Source of the DNA: Roseovarius sp.
GTDB lineage: Bacteria; Pseudomonadota; Alphaproteobacteria; Rhodobacterales; Rhodobacteraceae
Reading direction: 5' to 3'
Length of the DNA stretch: 64,000 bases
Assembly (NCBI GenBank): GCA_021775255.1
Contig: JAJFIA010000001.1
Span: 62,001 to 126,000, forward strand
Shown here one piece after another: positions 12,672 to 24,566 of the stretch. The translations under genes and the position numbers were made by a program. The notes beneath the pieces were generated by a model that saw nothing but the letters and a program-made list of their open reading frames with translations, was not told the origin of the DNA and searched no databases. Numbering within the stretch: the first letter of the stretch is position 1; each line of letters starts with the position of its first letter.

Positions 12672-13271
12672 TTGCCTGATCATACTGATAAAATCGCCGC
12701 ATTGATAGGCTCGCGTATCTGCCACGACCTGATAAGCCCGGTGGGCGCAATCACCAACGGGATTGAGCTGATGGCGCTTTCAGGCGCGGATCAAAGCCCG
12801 GAAATGGCGCTTGTGGCGGCCAGTGCGGCCAATGCCAACGCCCGGATCCGCCTGTTTCGTCTGGCTTTCGGCATGGCAAGTGAGGGGCAGCGTACAAGCG
12901 CTGATGAAATCCGGACCATCCTGAAAGATGTCTATGCCGACAGCCGTATAGCGGTTGACTGGCAGCCCGAAGGCGATTTCGCCCGCGCCAGCGCCCAGGC
13001 CGCCCTTCTGGCCGTTTTATGCGCCGAAACCGCCGTTGGACTTGGCGGGGAAATCACCGTGAAACATGCAAATGATAGCTGGGAAATCGTTGCGACCGCC
13101 ACGCAGTTGAAAGCCGACCCGGATTTATGGGCCGGCCTGTCAAACCCTGCTAATCTGCCGGATATCGCCCCCCGGGATGTTCAGTTCATGCTGCTGCCCG
13201 ATCATCTGACCCGGCTGGGAAGGTTTTGCCGGTACAGGCTTGCGGATAACAGCATCGCACTGGAATTCTGA
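12672..13271 (+). CDS. chpT: Histidine phosphotransferase ChpT-like (CckA-ChpT-CtrA phosphorelay)
   Basis: IGSRICHDLISPVGAITNGIELM (degenerate DHp with phospho-His) plus degenerate ATPase-like domain, ~200 aa. Confidence 0.85.
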   Translation: MPDHTDKIAALIGSRICHDLISPVGAITNGIELMALSGADQSPEMALVAASAANANARIRLFRLAFGMASEGQRTSADEIRTILKDVYADSRIAVDWQPEGDFARASAQAALLAVLCAETAVGLGGEITVKHANDSWEIVATATQLKADPDLWAGLSNPANLPDIAPRDVQFMLLPDHLTRLGRFCRYRLADNSIALEF

Positions 13272-13274
13272 ACC

Positions 13275-13301
13275 GGGTGGCGGGCTGAAGCCCGCCTTAC
13301 C
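13275..13301. repeat. 27-bp palindromic repeat between convergent genes; exact reverse complement at 26531-26557
   Basis: gggtggcgggctgaagcccgccttacc. Confidence 0.8.
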
Positions 13302-13312
13302 GAAAGACCGGA

Positions 13313-14584
13313 TCAGGCGCGTACCGTGCCGTCGCCCTCAACCAGATATTTGAAACTGGTCAGTTGCGCAGCACCCACCGGGCCCCGGGCATGCATCTTG
13401 CCGGTGGCAATGCCAATTTCCGCCCCCATGCCAAATTCCCCGCCATCGGCAAACTGGGTCGAGGCATTGCGCATCAGGATCGCGCTATCAAGCCGGGCAA
13501 AGAATTCCGCAGCGGTGACGTCATTTTCCGTGAGGATGCAATCGGTGTGATTTGATCCGTGTTTCTGAATGTGTTCAATGGCTTCCGAGGCATTCTTCAC
13601 AGATTTCACCGCAATGATACTATCAAGATATTCGCATCCCCAATCCGCCTCAGCCGCAGGTTTCACCGCCGCCGCAAGCGCCTGCACTGCACCATCACCA
13701 CGCACCTCAACCCCGGCATTGATCAGCGCCTGGATGATATCACGCCCAAGGGTCCGGGCCACATCCTCATGGATCAAAAGACATTCCGCCGCGCCACAAA
13801 TCCCGGTGCGCCGGGTCTTGGCATTCAGCACCACATTCATCGCCTTCTCCGGGTCTGCCGCCTTATCCACATAGATATGCACAATGCCTTCAAGATGGGC
13901 AAATACCGGCACTCGTGCCTCGCGCTGCACCAGCCCCACAAGCCCCTTGCCGCCGCGCGGCACGATCACATCGACCGTATCGGTCATCTGCAACAATTCC
14001 GTCACCGCAGCCCGGTCGCGGGTGGGCACAAGCTGAATGGCATCCTCGGGCAGGCCAGCCGCGCGCAGGCCGGTTACGAGGCAGGCGTGTATCATAGCTG
14101 ACGAGTGAAAACTTTCCGATCCCCCGCGCAAAATCACCGCGTTGCCGGATTTGAGGCAGAGCGCCCCGGCATCCGCCGTCACATTCGGGCGGCTTTCATA
14201 GATCACGCCAATCACCCCCAATGGCGTACGCACCCGGCGAATATGCAGCCCCGATGGCATATCCCATTCCGCCAGAACCTCGCCCACCGGATCGGCCTGC
14301 CCGGCCACGGCGCGCAAGCCGTCAACAATGCCCTGAATGCGCGCCTCATCCAGCATGAGCCGGTCCAGCATCGCGCCCGACAGGCCCTTGTCACGGCCAT
14401 ATTCAAGGTCTTGCGCGTTTGCCGAAAGAATATCCGCGCGCGCCGCCCAGACAGCATCCGCCGCGGCCCGCAATGCGGCCTCTTTATCCCCGGCGCTTAC
14501 GGTGGCAAGCACCATCGCTGCCGCTTTGGCCCGGCGGCCAATATCGGCCATCAACGCCGCAATCCCTGTCTGTTCCGTCATCAT
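13313..14584 (-). CDS. proA: Glutamate-5-semialdehyde dehydrogenase
   Basis: [48 protein letters not shown]; adjacent to proB. Confidence 0.97.
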   Translation of the reverse strand: MMTEQTGIAALMADIGRRAKAAAMVLATVSAGDKEAALRAAADAVWAARADILSANAQDLEYGRDKGLSGAMLDRLMLDEARIQGIVDGLRAVAGQADPVGEVLAEWDMPSGLHIRRVRTPLGVIGVIYESRPNVTADAGALCLKSGNAVILRGGSESFHSSAMIHACLVTGLRAAGLPEDAIQLVPTRDRAAVTELLQMTDTVDVIVPRGGKGLVGLVQREARVPVFAHLEGIVHIYVDKAADPEKAMNVVLNAKTRRTGICGAAECLLIHEDVARTLGRDIIQALINAGVEVRGDGAVQALAAAVKPAAEADWGCEYLDSIIAVKSVKNASEAIEHIQKHGSNHTDCILTENDVTAAEFFARLDSAILMRNASTQFADGGEFGMGAEIGIATGKMHARGPVGAAQLTSFKYLVEGDGTVRA

Positions 14585-14593
14585 GCCATCCCT

Positions 14594-16743
<2,150 letters not shown>

Positions 16744-17283
16744 TCACCCGGCTTTCCAGCTATAAGTCCAGGTCGCCAAATTGGCATTTCGCGCCACCGA
16801 GAATGCCTCGGCATCACCAAGATACTGAAAACCGCATTTTGTCAGCACCCGCGCCGAGGCGGGATTATCCTGATAAACGCTGGCAAATATGCTTTGGCAG
16901 CGCTGCGGGTTGGCCCGGATCATCGCCTCAACCGCCGCCGAGGCCACGCCCGTATTCCAATATCCCGGCGCCACCCAAAAGCCAATCTCGGATTGATTGC
17001 GATCCATACGCAGCAGGCTGATCACGCCCATCACCTCGGCCCCGCCGGTTTTGCTGCCATCCATCGCCCAGATATCCTCATCGCGCTCAGGATCATGCGC
17101 GCGTTCGATAAACGCCTCGGTGGTGCCCGGCGGCAAAGGATGCGGGATCGTGCCGGTATATTTGGCGACACGGAAATCGCTGGTATGAAGCTCAATCAGC
17201 CCCAGATCCGACAGGCATAATGGCCGCAGCTCAAACCCACCGGCATCCAGCACAGGCTGCATTGGAGATACGTCAAGCTTCAT
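16744..17283 (-). CDS. GNAT family N-acetyltransferase (RimJ/RimL-like)
   Basis: GVISLLRMDRNQSEIGFWVAPGYWNTGVASAAVEAMI, VYQDNPASARVLTKCGFQYLG. Confidence 0.85.
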   Translation of the reverse strand: MKLDVSPMQPVLDAGGFELRPLCLSDLGLIELHTSDFRVAKYTGTIPHPLPPGTTEAFIERAHDPERDEDIWAMDGSKTGGAEVMGVISLLRMDRNQSEIGFWVAPGYWNTGVASAAVEAMIRANPQRCQSIFASVYQDNPASARVLTKCGFQYLGDAEAFSVARNANLATWTYSWKAG

Positions 17284-17888
17284 AAGGTTTCTCCTTTGAA
17301 TAGCACGAACAGAACTGAAAGCACCGTCAACCCGGCCAGGGCCCACATCAGATAGATCTCCGCCCTGCTCCCGGCCAGTGTGTGCGCAATCCGATCCCCG
17401 CCATAGGCCCAGATCGGATGCAGCACCGCCTGCAGGCTGAAAAATGAAATGGCGATGATTGCCGTTGCCTGCAAGGCCGGACTGCCCGGAGCAACGAAAT
17501 TTGAAAATCCCGTGATGATCATCGCCCAGGCCTTGGGGTTGAGCGGATGCACCACCAGCCCGGCGATGAAGCCCGGCGCCTTTGCAACCGATCTACTGTG
17601 ATCAAACCGGATATTGGCCACTTTCCACGCCAGCCAGAAAATATAGGCGGCGGATATCCATTTCAACGCGCTGAAAATTCCCGGCGCGGTTTGCGCCATC
17701 TGCATCAGGCCAAACCCGATCGGCCAGATGATCAGTTGCTTGCCCAGGATCACCCCGCCGATAAACGGCAATGCCGCGCGAAAGCCGAACCGCGCACCGG
17801 TGGCCATCAGCGCCATATTGGCCGGCCCCGGTGTGCCCACTTGGCTGGTGCCGAAAATCATGAAACTGGCCAGTGCGACGGGCATCAA
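17280..17888 (-). CDS. LysE/RhtB family transporter
   Basis: TPGPANMALMATGARFGFRAALPFIGGVILG; NPKAWAM. Confidence 0.85.
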   Translation of the reverse strand: MMPVALASFMIFGTSQVGTPGPANMALMATGARFGFRAALPFIGGVILGKQLIIWPIGFGLMQMAQTAPGIFSALKWISAAYIFWLAWKVANIRFDHSRSVAKAPGFIAGLVVHPLNPKAWAMIITGFSNFVAPGSPALQATAIIAISFFSLQAVLHPIWAYGGDRIAHTLAGSRAEIYLMWALAGLTVLSVLFVLFKGETL

Positions 17889-17959
17889 TGCCTCCGATAA
17901 AATGAAAAAAGGACCGGTGTTGCCACCGATCCCCTAAACTTAAAACCTTAAGGTTCGGC

Positions 17960-18229
17960 TTATTCGGCTGCCTCCACTTGTGGGAGAACCGAAATGAATG
18001 TGCGGCCTTTAAGCCCCTTGTGGAACTTCACGGCACCGGTCACAGTTGCAAAAATCGTATGATCCTTGCCCTGCCCCACGCCATTGCCCGGCCAGAATTT
18101 ATTGCCGCGCTGACGCGCAATGATGTTGCCGGGAATAACGGCCTCGCCGCCATATTTCTTGATGCCTAAACGCCGGCCCGCTGAATCGCGGCCGTTACGG
18201 GATGAGCCGCCTGCTTTTTTATGTGCCAT
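17960..18229 (-). CDS. rpmA: 50S ribosomal protein L27
   Basis: [48 protein letters not shown]. Confidence 0.98.
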   Translation of the reverse strand: MAHKKAGGSSRNGRDSAGRRLGIKKYGGEAVIPGNIIARQRGNKFWPGNGVGQGKDHTIFATVTGAVKFHKGLKGRTFISVLPQVEAAE

Positions 18230-18240
18230 TTGCTCTCTCC

Positions 18241-18915
18241 TTAACCTTTAGCCAGTGTCGCAGCCTGCGCGATCCAGCCTTCACGCTCGATCCGGCCTTT
18301 GAACGACAGTTTCTCGTCCATATCAGCAACATCCGCTTTCGTCCATGCTGCGATTTGGGCAAAGCTTGTCACGCCGGCGGCGTTGAGCTTTTTCTCAAGT
18401 GCCGGGCCGACGCCCGAAAGCTGCTTGAGATCATCCGCTGCCACATCCGCCTTGGCGGCTTTCTTCGGGGCCGCCTTTGCAGGGGCCGCCTCAGCCTTGG
18501 CTTTCTTCGCGGGCTTGGCCGCAGGTTTCGCCGCTGCTACAACCGCCGCGCCAGAAACCGAGCCTGCGCCAATCGCAGCTTTCACACCGGATTTATCGCC
18601 GCCTTTTTCCAGAATATCCGTCACCCGCAAAAGCGTCAGATACTGACGGTGGCCTTTGGTGCGCTGCGAGCCGTGCTTGCGGCGGCGCTTGACAAAATGA
18701 ATTACCTTGTCACCGCGGATCTGATCAACAACTTCAGCCTGTACAGCCGCGCCATTCACCATCGGCGCGCCGATAACCGGCTTATCGCCGCCCAGCATCA
18801 GAATCTCGTTGAATTGAACTTTTTCGCCGGCGTCTGCTGCAAGTTTCTCAACACGAAGCATATCCCCATTGGATACCTTGTATTGCTTGCCACCGGTCTT
18901 GAGGACCGCAAACAT
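18241..18915 (-). CDS. rplU: 50S ribosomal protein L21 with C-terminal Ala/Lys-rich linker and helix-hairpin-helix-like extension
   Basis: [25 protein letters not shown]...[18 protein letters not shown], then [54 protein letters not shown]-type tail. Confidence 0.95.
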   Translation of the reverse strand: MFAVLKTGGKQYKVSNGDMLRVEKLAADAGEKVQFNEILMLGGDKPVIGAPMVNGAAVQAEVVDQIRGDKVIHFVKRRRKHGSQRTKGHRQYLTLLRVTDILEKGGDKSGVKAAIGAGSVSGAAVVAAAKPAAKPAKKAKAEAAPAKAAPKKAAKADVAADDLKQLSGVGPALEKKLNAAGVTSFAQIAAWTKADVADMDEKLSFKGRIEREGWIAQAATLAKG

Positions 18916-19140
18916 GTGCTTTTCCTTCACGTTTTCGCGCGTTACGGCCCCCAAACCTGGGTGTTTTCGGCCCCTTGGCCACCTCACACAGCGCGCCCCA
19001 TCGGAGCGATGTTATCATCCCCGGCGCCAGGAGAATCCCCCGCCGGAATGCGCGCTTATCCAAGCAATCGCGGCGCAAGTCAAGGCTTTGTCACAAACAC
19101 CGCCGCCCCGATACAAATCAGTGCCAGATGCGCGCGCCGG

Positions 19141-19974
19141 TTACAAAGGCTCACTGCTCATGTAAGACGCAACCGCCAGGCCCAGCTTATATGAAATCTC
19201 TTCAAACATCCGGTCAAACCCGGCAAAAATCGCCCGGTTCAGATCGCGGCCTTCCTTGCTGCGAAAAAACGCGGCATATTCTTCAAGCTGTTCGGGCGGC
19301 AGTGGCTGATAGGCCATCACCATATAGGAATTCAGCCATGATACGGCATCCGCCCGCGTTTCTTCCTCCTGCGCCCAGACATCTGAAAGCATCTGCGCCT
19401 CGGTCACATCGCCGCCTATTTCCGGGCCAAGGCCCTCATAAAAGCCGGTAAAAAACATCAGGCTTGAATTCAGCGTCCCTGCGACATTGAGATTGACAAG
19501 ATCGCTGTCATCAATCAGGGCCTGCACCTGTTGCAAAATCGGCGCCTGCTCAGCGGTCAAAACCTCCAGCCGCTGCTTGGCCGCGGCCTCAACATCAGCA
19601 TCGGCAAAAGCACGCCGGGCGGTAAGCTCAAGCCGGATCACTTCGCGGCCGGCATCCGAGCGAAAATATTTCAGCAATGGCGCAAGATCGGTTTGGCTCA
19701 GTTCCGCGTCAAACCCCTGCCGGACCAGTTCCAGCATCCATTCAGGGTCATAAATATCCGCCACCGTCGCATTCCAGCTTTCGGCACTGATACCGCTCAG
19801 CATGTCCTCGGCTATGACCTCGCCATAGCCCTGCCCCTCAATGCGGATGATCTCAACCGTCCCGGCGAACTGCATCAGCTCAACCAGCTCATCAAGATCC
19901 GCCTTGCGATCGGCAAGTGACGCCCCGGCGCTGAAACTGATGATTAAAAATGCGACGAGCCCCCGGATGATCAC
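19141..19974 (-). CDS. DUF2059-type secreted protein, paralog 1
   Basis: N-terminal signal-like segment; repeated helical pattern; sequential paralog of the adjacent ORF. Confidence 0.6.
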   Translation of the reverse strand: MIIRGLVAFLIISFSAGASLADRKADLDELVELMQFAGTVEIIRIEGQGYGEVIAEDMLSGISAESWNATVADIYDPEWMLELVRQGFDAELSQTDLAPLLKYFRSDAGREVIRLELTARRAFADADVEAAAKQRLEVLTAEQAPILQQVQALIDDSDLVNLNVAGTLNSSLMFFTGFYEGLGPEIGGDVTEAQMLSDVWAQEEETRADAVSWLNSYMVMAYQPLPPEQLEEYAAFFRSKEGRDLNRAIFAGFDRMFEEISYKLGLAVASYMSSEPL

Positions 19975-20828
19975 AATTCCTGCCCCGATTGCATCCCCGC
20001 CATTTTTCCCGCAAGCACCTCAAACCGGTTGGCCGTTATCTCATATTGCACTGCATTCAGCAGCTCATAAACCTCCTGCATCAATGGCTGCTCCAGCGCG
20101 TCGGCATAGGTTTTCAGATCATCGTCAGAAATATCCATATAGGTATATGCCGCTGATATCAGGCCGTTTTCCTTCAGCCTGATCCGCAGGTTAGCCTCAT
20201 TTTCAGCCATCAAAGCCCTCAGCATCCCCTCATCAACCTCACCTTCAAGAACCCCGGCATTCGAGGCGGCCATCAAGAACCTCACCTGAATTTCCTGCAC
20301 CGCCTTAACCCCGGTATCGGCCACATCAATCGCCCGGTTCATCCGTTGCAGATATCCGATGCGCAATGATCCTTCTGACACCCACTCATTCACCGCCGCG
20401 CGGCCGATTTCATTCTGCTGATCCGCATCCTTGGACAGATGTGCCGCATTTTCCACCCTGACCAGCCGCTGCCCCAATGGCGAGGCGTAAAACCCGGCCG
20501 CGTGGGCCAGTGCCTCGTCGGACAGGGTCTGCTCCAGAATATCAATGGCAATGCCGCGCATCACTTTCGTATCAAATACCTGCGTTGCCATCCGGGACCA
20601 TTCCGCGCCAAAATCTCCCGCTTCCTTGCCCAGCATCAACGGCGCGTTCTCGGCTGAATTGGCAATACTGTCCAGCGCCACATCAAAACCGGTGATTTCC
20701 AGAAAGGCCTTGACCTGCTCGCGCCCGGCCGCCGCAACCGGGCTTTGCCCTGCCATCAGGGTTATCAGCATTACCAGAAATGCCAGAATTCTTGGGGTTA
20801 TCTGTCTGAAAATCATTTGCCGCATCAT
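19971..20828 (-). CDS. DUF2059-type secreted protein, paralog 2
   Basis: Signal-like N-terminus; EQTLSDEALAHAAGFYASPLGQRLVRVE; ATGA-type overlap with paralog 1. Confidence 0.65.
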   Translation of the reverse strand: MMRQMIFRQITPRILAFLVMLITLMAGQSPVAAAGREQVKAFLEITGFDVALDSIANSAENAPLMLGKEAGDFGAEWSRMATQVFDTKVMRGIAIDILEQTLSDEALAHAAGFYASPLGQRLVRVENAAHLSKDADQQNEIGRAAVNEWVSEGSLRIGYLQRMNRAIDVADTGVKAVQEIQVRFLMAASNAGVLEGEVDEGMLRALMAENEANLRIRLKENGLISAAYTYMDISDDDLKTYADALEQPLMQEVYELLNAVQYEITANRFEVLAGKMAGMQSGQEL

Positions 20829-21001
20829 ATCATTCCCTTTTTGAAAGCCCGTATTCTACACATAATGGGTTTCCAAATAATGTTGAATCACAATTTTGTT
20901 TCGCACCACCAGACAAGGCAGCTCTTTATTTTACCCCAGCGGGCAAAACCCCTTGTCTCGCCCATCAAAGGCCAGTAAACGAAGCGCTCCATTCCCCCTG
21001 C

Positions 21002-21091
21002 GGAGAGGTGCCGGAGTGGTCGAACGGGGCGGTCTCGAAAACCGTTGAGGGTGCAAGCCTTCCCAGGGTTCGAATCCCTGTCTCTCCGCCA
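21002..21091 (+). tRNA. tRNA-Ser (anticodon CGA), CCA encoded
   Basis: Acceptor GGAGAGG/TCTCTCC, anticodon loop CTCGAAA, long variable arm, T-loop GGGTTCGAATCCC, terminal GCCA. Confidence 0.95.
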
Positions 21092-21264
21092 TTTCCCGCA
21101 TTTCTGTGAAAAGATCCTCTCTTGGCTTGAATGAGCTATTCAGGTTGGTTTCCTGACATTCCGAAGCATGGCCGGGCATCACACCATCGCCAGTCTCGCA
21201 TCTTGGGAGCCTAACAACACGCCCACCGGTTTCAACAGCGGTGCCTGATACCTGCCTGCCGCGT

Positions 21265-22542
21265 TCACACCTGACGAAACTGCGCCTCTTGCGTAACACT
21301 CCAGCGCAGGTGCAATTCATAGCCATGCTCACCGGCCACTTCTTTTTCGACCACTCCCTTGTCAAACAGCCAGGCGCGGCGACGGCCGTCTTCAAAGCCC
21401 AGTTCAATCACCGTCTCATGCAGCCCGCCCGACAGCCCGTCGGTGATTACCTGCGCCAGATCCGCCATGCCCTCGCCGGTCACCGCCGACAGGGCCTGCA
21501 CATCCTCGCGCCGCGCCGCTTGTATCAGGATCGCCGCGCGGGCATCGGCATCAAGCAGGTCAATCTTGTTCCAGACCTCGATCACCGGCGTCGCCTGATC
21601 CACCCCGAGGCTTTCAAGGATGGCACGCACATCCGCCGCCTGCCCTTCGGTCTCAATGTGCGAAATGTCGCGCACATGCACGATCAGATCCGCCGCCAGC
21701 ACCTCTTCCAGCGTGGCGCGAAACGCCGCCACCAGCTCGGTCGGCAGATCACTGATAAACCCAACCGTGTCGGACAGGATCACCTCAGGCCCGCCGCCCG
21801 ACAGCTCGATCCGGCGCATGGTCGGGTCGAGCGTGGCAAACAGCATGTCCTTCACCATCACCTCCGCGCCGGTCAAGCGATTGAACAGGGTGGATTTCCC
21901 GGCATTGGTATAGCCCACCAGCGCGACAATCGGAAACGGCACCTTGGCGCGGGCCTCGCGGTGCAGGGCGCGGGTCTTGCGGACCTTGTTCAACTGTCGC
22001 CCCAGCCGCACCAGTTGATCATCTATTGCCCGCCGGTCCGCCTCGATCTGGGTCTCTCCGGGGCCGCCGACAAAACCCAGCCCGCCGCGCTGCCGCTCAA
22101 GGTGGGTCCAGGCCCGCACAAGCCGGGTGCGCTGATAGCTGAGCGCGGCCATTTCCACCTGCAGCACCCCTTCACGGGTGGCGGCGCGATCACTGAAAAT
22201 CTCCAGGATCAGCCCAGTGCGATCCAGCAGTTTCACCCCCCAGGCGCTTTCAAGATTGCGCTGCTGTACCGGGCTGACCGGCCCGTCGATCAACACCAGA
22301 TCCACGCCCGTCGCCTGCATCGCCTGCCCCAGCTCGGCAATCTTTCCCTTGCCAAAAAGCGTGCCCGCATGTGGCCGTTTCAGGCGCACAACCCCCTGCC
22401 CCACCACCTCAAGACTAGGCAGGGCACAAGCCAAGGCAACCGCCTCGGCCAGAGCCGCTTTTGGCTCACGCGCGCCAGAAGATGCTGCGATATCAGGATG
22501 CAGAACCCAGGCCCGGGTCACCGCCTGCTTGGGATCAATCAA
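21265..22542 (-). CDS. hflX: GTPase HflX
   Basis: [43 protein letters not shown]; adjacent to hfq. Confidence 0.97.
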   Translation of the reverse strand: MIDPKQAVTRAWVLHPDIAASSGAREPKAALAEAVALACALPSLEVVGQGVVRLKRPHAGTLFGKGKIAELGQAMQATGVDLVLIDGPVSPVQQRNLESAWGVKLLDRTGLILEIFSDRAATREGVLQVEMAALSYQRTRLVRAWTHLERQRGGLGFVGGPGETQIEADRRAIDDQLVRLGRQLNKVRKTRALHREARAKVPFPIVALVGYTNAGKSTLFNRLTGAEVMVKDMLFATLDPTMRRIELSGGGPEVILSDTVGFISDLPTELVAAFRATLEEVLAADLIVHVRDISHIETEGQAADVRAILESLGVDQATPVIEVWNKIDLLDADARAAILIQAARREDVQALSAVTGEGMADLAQVITDGLSGGLHETVIELGFEDGRRRAWLFDKGVVEKEVAGEHGYELHLRWSVTQEAQFRQV

Positions 22543-22778
22543 GAGGCGTCTTCACCATCATAGAGGTTGACCGGCTGTGACGGCATGATGGTTGAAACCG
22601 CGTGCTTGTACACCAGTTGCGATTGCCCATCGCGCCGCAATAAAATGCAAAAATTATCAAACCAGGTGATAACCCCTTGCAATTTAACGCCATTAATTAA
22701 AAATACAGTCACCGGAATTTTGGTTTTCCGTATCTGATTCAGAAATGCATCCTGTAAATTCTGTCTGTCACCAGCCAT
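22539..22778 (-). CDS. hfq: RNA chaperone Hfq
   Basis: [60 protein letters not shown]. Confidence 0.99.
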   Translation of the reverse strand: MAGDRQNLQDAFLNQIRKTKIPVTVFLINGVKLQGVITWFDNFCILLRRDGQSQLVYKHAVSTIMPSQPVNLYDGEDAS

Positions 22779-22873
22779 TGTCCTCGAACCTTTATTCTTT
22801 TGTGCCCCGTTGACCGGCGCAATTTGTCTCCCATAAAGTGACTATGTCGTGCCGCGCCGGGGTTTTCCACCCC

Positions 22874-22990
22874 AAAAGCGTTTCGCCCCATATTTGGAAC
22901 AAGAACTGTGGCGAAACGCACGCTTGCTATCATTGTTGTGGGCGTTTCACACCCAATTCAAAACTTTAATTGACTGCAAAACGCTTTAAA
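22874..22990. repeat. Dispersed intergenic element, copy B (homologous to 4294-4412)
   Basis: aaaagcgtttcg...gttgtgggcg...aaacgctttaaa; gttgtgggcg-to-aaacgctttaaa spacing is 44 nt in both copies. Confidence 0.6.
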
Positions 22991-23024
22991 AAACAGTTTG
23001 TTTCCTGCATTTGTGGCATCGGGC

Positions 23025-24566
23025 TTACGAATCGCGCCAAAGGGCCGGATTTATCAATGCAATTATCGCCAATGTCTCAAGCCGCCCCAGCACCATGGCG
23101 GCGGCCATCACCATCTTGGCGGCATCCTGCATATTCTGCAAATCAACCGGTTGTTCAAGCGCCACCCTTGTCAGCGGCCCGGTGGTTGAAAGCGCCGAGA
23201 TCGCCAGCACAACGGATTGCTCGAAATCCAGCCCAAACATCGACAACACGACCGTTATCAGCGCCAAAGACAGGGCAAACAACATGAAAAACACCCAGGC
23301 AATGAAGGCCCCGCTTCGCCGGATCCGGCGGTTGCGCACGGTTGTACTGCCCACTGAGGAAGGGTGCACCAATTTTTCAAGTTCGCGGCGACCATTGAGA
23401 TAAAGCACATAAACCCGAAGCAGCTTGACCCCCCCCGCGGTGGTCGCCACACCGCCGCCCATCACCGCCAGCCCCATCAAAATCATCCCCGGCGTGTTCA
23501 ACCCCGACCAATCGCGCGCCATGTTCCAGTCGATGCTTTCAAAACCGGTGGTCGACAGGAAGGACAGAACCGTAAACATCCCCCCCCAGAAGGCTTTCAG
23601 AGCCAGGCCAGCATTGGCCACCTCATCAATCTCATATGCGGCAATGAAATGCCGCAGCATCAGCAATACAGGCACCCCAAGAACCAGCACCATCCCCAGC
23701 CTGAATTCAGGATCATTATTCAGCCCCGGCCGGGTGGTTGTCATGGTGTCGGATGAAAATGTAAGCCTTGAAAGCGCAAACAGCATGAACAGAAAAATCA
23801 CTGCCTCGCCGCCAAATCCGGTTTGCGCGCCCTGCATTCCCCCCACCGGTGATATGCCGCTTGTGGCCAGGGTGGCCATGGCGTGCATCACCGCCACAAG
23901 CGGCCTGTCGCCACTGATCACCAACAAAAACCACAAGCCCACCGTCAAACCGGCATATAACGGAAACAACTGTCGGCTCACCTTGGTCAGTCTTTTGCCA
24001 GACGAGGCCCGTTCAAACCGGGCCAGCATCGCGCCGCTTTGCCCCGGCTCTGCCGAGGCGGTAACCTCAAACCCCCCCAGGTTGAGCGGTGCCAGCACCG
24101 CCGCCGCCGAAATCCAGATCAACAACCCCCCCAGCCATCCCACCAGCCCGCGCCACAGGTGCAGGCTATCGGCAAGCCGGCCGGGGGCATCAAATAACGT
24201 GGCCCCGGTGGTTGTCAGGGATGAGACCATCTCAAAATACGCATTGAGAAAACTGGTTGTCTCGGCCCCGGCATGAAACGGCACCGCCAGGAACAGCGGC
24301 AAAACCGTAAAAGCCAGCAGCAAAGAAACCAGATTATCCAGATCACTTCTTTCACGGCGCCCCCGTCCCGACATCGCCAATGCGATGACAAATGCCAGCG
24401 CCAGCCCCAGAATTGCCGCATAGCCAAAGGCCCGCGCCACCGAATGATCATTCTGCGCCAGCGCATGTACCATGGGCACCAGCATCGCCAGGGCTGAAAC
24501 GCCCATCAGGTACAGGATCAAAGGCACATTTTTGAATATCGGGGCCATCACATTTTCTGAAATCAA
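23025..24566 (-). CDS. trkH: TrkH family potassium uptake protein
   Basis: Multi-TM; SLTTTGATLF, TTAGGVKLLR, LSTTGP selectivity-type repeats; coupled to trkA. Confidence 0.92.
   Translation of the reverse strand: MISENVMAPIFKNVPLILYLMGVSALAMLVPMVHALAQNDHSVARAFGYAAILGLALAFVIALAMSGRGRRERSDLDNLVSLLLAFTVLPLFLAVPFHAGAETTSFLNAYFEMVSSLTTTGATLFDAPGRLADSLHLWRGLVGWLGGLLIWISAAAVLAPLNLGGFEVTASAEPGQSGAMLARFERASSGKRLTKVSRQLFPLYAGLTVGLWFLLVISGDRPLVAVMHAMATLATSGISPVGGMQGAQTGFGGEAVIFLFMLFALSRLTFSSDTMTTTRPGLNNDPEFRLGMVLVLGVPVLLMLRHFIAAYEIDEVANAGLALKAFWGGMFTVLSFLSTTGFESIDWNMARDWSGLNTPGMILMGLAVMGGGVATTAGGVKLLRVYVLYLNGRRELEKLVHPSSVGSTTVRNRRIRRSGAFIAWVFFMLFALSLALITVVLSMFGLDFEQSVVLAISALSTTGPLTRVALEQPVDLQNMQDAAKMVMAAAMVLGRLETLAIIALINPALWRDS

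Noticed and set aside
21092-21264. Integrated element remnant downstream of tRNA-Ser
   Set aside because: Only ~170 bp before hflX, no recognisable integrase fragment and no visible direct repeat of the tRNA 3' end.
20931-21407. 158-aa minus-strand ORF containing MAERQGFEPWEGLHPQRFSRPPRSTTPAPLR
   Set aside because: This is the antisense translation of the tRNA-Ser gene at 21002-21091, a familiar type of spurious ORF.
21241-22563. 440-aa plus-strand ORF
   Set aside because: Antisense shadow of hflX with no recognisable domain.
22874-22990. CRISPR-like interpretation of the alternating gcgtttc/gaaacgc half-sites
   Set aside because: Only four short half-sites with irregular spacing and no identical direct repeats of CRISPR length; no cas genes nearby.
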